From the NCBI GenBank assembly GCA_964451375.1, contig CAYVIN010000139.1, positions 1 through 8,412 of the forward strand: 8,412 bases of DNA. The letters run 5' to 3'. The notes beneath the pieces are model-generated. The model ran no database searches, had not been told where the DNA came from, and worked only from the letters and a program-made list of their open reading frames with translations. Each line of letters starts with the position of its first letter. Position 1 is the first letter of the stretch. A program made the position numbers and the translations under genes. Below, one piece after another: positions 6,369 through 8,412 of the stretch. The stretch is from JAGXQV01 sp964451375. Lineage in GTDB: Bacteria > Pseudomonadota > Gammaproteobacteria > Burkholderiales > Sulfuricellaceae.

Positions 6369-6935
6369 ATGAACAAACTTGCCCTTTTCGCTTTCGCCGC
6401 CGCCCTTTCCGCACCCGCGTTCGCCGCACCGGAGTCCTTTGTCATCGACAACGGACATACTTTCCCAAGCTTTTCGTACAGCCATTTGGGTTATTCCATT
6501 CAAACCAGCCGCTTCAACAAGACCACTGGCCGGGTCGTTATGGACAAGGTTGCCAAGAGCGGTTCGGTGGATGTCGTTATCGACATGAAATCAGTGGACA
6601 CCGGTTCTGCGCTGTTTAATGAACACATTCAGGGTGAGGATTTCTTTGATACCGCAAAATTCCCGAGTGCGACTTTCAAATCGACCAACGTCAAGTTTGA
6701 AGGCGACAAGCCGGTCAGCGTAGAAGGCAATTTGACCCTTAAAGGCGTGACCAAACCGGTCGTCCTCAAGATCAGCGGATTTCACGCGATGCTCCATCCG
6801 ATGATGAAGAAAGACGCCATCGGGGCGAACGCCGGCACTACGGTCAAACGAAGCGATTTCAACGCCGCCAAACACGTCCCCTACGTTGGCGACGAGGTCA
6901 CCATCAATATCGCCATCGAAGCGTTCAAGGAATAG
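6369..6935 (+). CDS. YceI-family periplasmic protein, second copy
   Basis: A 188-residue exported YceI protein. The signal peptide ends at AFA about residue 19, followed by the mature barrel. It carries segments typical of E. coli-like YceI: HLGYSIQTSRFNKTTG, MKSVDTGSALFNEHI, FFDTAKFPSATFKST and NLTLKGVTKPVVL. It ends with a region containing GANAGTTVKRSDFN. AAGGAG (6356-6361) lies seven bases before the ATG. It follows the first YceI gene by 25 bases but is clearly diverged from it, so this is not a recent tandem duplication; the two probably bind different ligands or work in series. The known family role is periplasmic lipid/isoprenoid binding; the ligand here is unknown. Confidence 0.95.
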   Translation: MNKLALFAFAAALSAPAFAAPESFVIDNGHTFPSFSYSHLGYSIQTSRFNKTTGRVVMDKVAKSGSVDVVIDMKSVDTGSALFNEHIQGEDFFDTAKFPSATFKSTNVKFEGDKPVSVEGNLTLKGVTKPVVLKISGFHAMLHPMMKKDAIGANAGTTVKRSDFNAAKHVPYVGDEVTINIAIEAFKE

Positions 6936-6947
6936 GCAACCAAAGCC

Positions 6948-7736
6948 ATGACCGCGTTATTCGTTCCTCATGGCGCGCCAACTTTTGCGCAGTCCCCCGG
7001 CCCCGCCGGGGAAGCCCCGTACCGGTGGGCGCAAAGTCAGGATAAACCGGGTGCGATATTGCTGGTATCCGCGCATTGGGATAGCGCTGCACCCTGCCTG
7101 GGGAGTGTGTCTCAACCGGAAACGCTGCATGACTACTGGGGCTTTCCCGATGCCTTGTACGATATTGTTTATCCCGCCCCAGGTGCGCCGCAGGTTGCTG
7201 TCGCAGCGAAGGGAATGCTCGACGCTGCCGGGTTTCCCGCCGAATTTAACAACCGGCGGGGATTGGATCACGCCGCATGGATTCCGTTGCGTATTTTGTA
7301 TCCCCAGGCGGACGTGCCGGTTGCGACGCTTTCCGTGCAGGGCGCACTGGGGCCGCGACATCACTATTCAGTGGGGCGCGCGCTGACGGGGCTGCGTCAA
7401 CAAGGTGTCGTCGTCGTGGCTTCCGGCAATATCACCCACAATTTGTCCCATTATCGGGCTGTCTGCAGCCGCTCCGGCGCAGATTTGGCTTATGTCGCCC
7501 AATTTCAGGATTGGATTTATCAACAACTCGTCAAACGCGATATCGAGGCGCTTTTGCGTTATCGGGAATTAGCCCCTGGCGGGATTGAGTCACACCCGAC
7601 CGAGGAACATCTGATGCCGCTATTTGTCGCGCTTGGCGCGTGTGGTGATGGGTTTACAACGCAACGTCTGTACGACGGCATCTATCATTCCATGCTCGCG
7701 ATGGATAGCTATGTTTTTCAGTGCGAGGAATGGTAG
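6948..7736 (+). CDS. ygiD: DODA/YgiD-type class III extradiol ring-cleavage dioxygenase
   Basis: A 262-residue cytoplasmic enzyme of the LigB/DODA superfamily, which opens catechol-type rings using a metal held by His residues. E. coli YgiD acts on 4,5-DOPA. Conserved positions are visible: H8 in PHGAP, H43 in SAHW, H108 in GLDHAAWIPL, H164 in GNITHNL, and H216/H221 in HPTEEHLMPL. Homologues usually read DHG where this one has DHA (107-109). The length matches E. coli YgiD. The ATG lies 12 bases after the second YceI stop, with only a weak TAGG as Shine-Dalgarno. It is the last gene of the LysR-divergent operon and is convergent with trmL, 27 bases apart, with no good terminator between them. 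Substrate is not determinable; an aromatic diol or quinol linked to the operon's redox genes is an inference. Confidence 0.95.
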   Translation: MTALFVPHGAPTFAQSPGPAGEAPYRWAQSQDKPGAILLVSAHWDSAAPCLGSVSQPETLHDYWGFPDALYDIVYPAPGAPQVAVAAKGMLDAAGFPAEFNNRRGLDHAAWIPLRILYPQADVPVATLSVQGALGPRHHYSVGRALTGLRQQGVVVVASGNITHNLSHYRAVCSRSGADLAYVAQFQDWIYQQLVKRDIEALLRYRELAPGGIESHPTEEHLMPLFVALGACGDGFTTQRLYDGIYHSMLAMDSYVFQCEEW

Positions 7737-7763
7737 CGAGCGGCTGGATATCCGTTGGGGGGG

Positions 7764-8228
7764 TTAACTCGCGCCCGCAAACCCGTTTTGACGCCACGCT
7801 TCATAGATGAGCACCGCTGCCGAGTTGGACAGGTTCAAGCTTCGATTATCCGGGCGCATGGGTATCCTTAAACGTTGTTCAGGTAAAAACGCTTCCAGGA
7901 GTTCACCCGGTAGACCGCGCGTTTCCGGGCCAAAAACGAATACATCCCCCAATACGTAGTTCACCTCATGGTAAGGCCGGCTGGCTTTGGTAGTCAGCGC
8001 GAACATACGCCGCCCCGCGAAAGCGGCGCGGCATTCGTCCCAGCTTTCGTAAACCTTCAAACTCGCGTATTCGTGGTAATCCAGCCCGGCGCGGCGCAAT
8101 TGTTTGTCGTCCAGAGAAAATCCCAAAGGCTTCACCAGATGTAACCCCGCGCCGCTATTGGCGCATAACCGGATGATGTTACCGGTGTTCGGGGGAATTT
8201 CCGGTTGATAAAGGATGATGTCAAACAT
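7764..8228 (-). CDS. trmL: tRNA (cytidine(34)-2'-O)-methyltransferase TrmL
   Basis: A 154-residue SPOUT-fold methyltransferase (YibK/TrmL family), which 2'-O-methylates the wobble base of tRNA-Leu isoacceptors using S-adenosylmethionine. The three knot motifs are present: PEIPPNTGNIIRLCANSG (residues 9-26), VFGPETRGLP (98-107) and IPMRPDNRSLNLSNSAAVL (122-140). The start at 8228 is chosen because the protein then begins MFDIILYQPEIPPN, matching E. coli TrmL (about 157 residues). A longer frame from a TTG at 8276 would add 16 unconserved residues. There is no clear Shine-Dalgarno. The gene is divergent from the tRNA-Ala gene, a neighbour that need not be its substrate. Confidence 0.97.
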   Translation of the reverse strand: MFDIILYQPEIPPNTGNIIRLCANSGAGLHLVKPLGFSLDDKQLRRAGLDYHEYASLKVYESWDECRAAFAGRRMFALTTKASRPYHEVNYVLGDVFVFGPETRGLPGELLEAFLPEQRLRIPMRPDNRSLNLSNSAAVLIYEAWRQNGFAGAS

Positions 8229-8333
8229 AAGGTAAGGGAATTGGCGAAACAAGCAAGCATAGCGGTTTTGGGCCAATCCAGAAATGTTAATTGCGCTATC
8301 CAGCCGGCAATTTCGCGTTTTTCCATATTCAGG

Positions 8334-8339
8334 TAAAAT
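8334..8339 (+). promoter_or_regulatory. Probable -10 element of the tRNA-Ala promoter
   Basis: TAAAAT matches the sigma-70 -10 consensus at five of six positions and lies 13 bases before the tRNA, a suitable distance for a short leader. At 17-base spacing the -35 position (8311-8316, TTTCGC) is a poor match. Confidence 0.45.
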
Positions 8340-8352
8340 GGTTTTTCTTTTC

Positions 8353-8412
<60 letters not shown>

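Noticed and set aside
7736..7772. GCGAG/CTCGC inverted repeat between the dioxygenase and trmL genes as a shared terminator.
   Set aside because: Only five pairs with a 27-base loop and no T-run on either strand.
8229..8276. Longer TrmL from a TTG at 8276.
   Set aside because: The extra 16 residues are unlike TrmL N-termini; the family begins at the residue encoded at 8228.

Overview
The window looks like ordinary chromosomal DNA of a GC-rich Pseudomonadota bacterium. The TrmL methyltransferase, a cytochrome b561/YceI gene pair, a LysR regulator and a tRNA-Ala(CGC) all resemble beta-/gammaproteobacterial genes. I cannot place it more precisely from sequence alone. Gene density is high: no gene-free stretch exceeds about 210 bases, and I see no insertion sequence, CRISPR array or phage gene.

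Left part (1-3033, + strand). The window opens inside or at the damaged start of a membrane-anchored AraC-family regulator whose 5' end cannot be resolved. After a 211-base gap comes a tightly coupled three-gene unit: an atypical NAD(P)-binding SDR protein, a four-helix DUF2269-type membrane protein and a DUF4166-type protein. The first two genes overlap by 20 bases and the last two are separated by one base. The SDR has a clear Rossmann motif but Phe where the family normally has the catalytic Tyr.

Middle (3034-4899, - strand). A 245-residue protein I do not recognise is convergent with the DUF4166 gene; their stop codons abut inside a perfect 12-base palindrome. Then comes a LysR-family regulator.

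Right-centre (4900-7736, + strand). Divergent from the LysR gene is a compact five-gene operon: a tandem CDGSH iron-sulfur protein, a cytochrome b561, two different exported YceI lipocalin-like proteins and a DODA/YgiD-type extradiol dioxygenase. Intergenic spacing runs from a 4-base overlap to 25 bases, and most genes have good Shine-Dalgarno sequences. The shared LysR/CDGSH intergenic region holds two inverted repeats, one with LysR-box (T-N11-A) geometry. The likely theme is membrane/periplasmic redox handling of a hydrophobic (quinone- or isoprenoid-like) or aromatic compound under LysR control. This unit is the most interesting part of the window, though every member is a known family.

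Right end (7764-8412). trmL, a tRNA wobble 2'-O-methyltransferase gene, lies on the - strand, convergent with the dioxygenase gene. Divergent from it a tRNA-Ala(CGC) gene begins and is cut by the window edge at the end of its T-loop.
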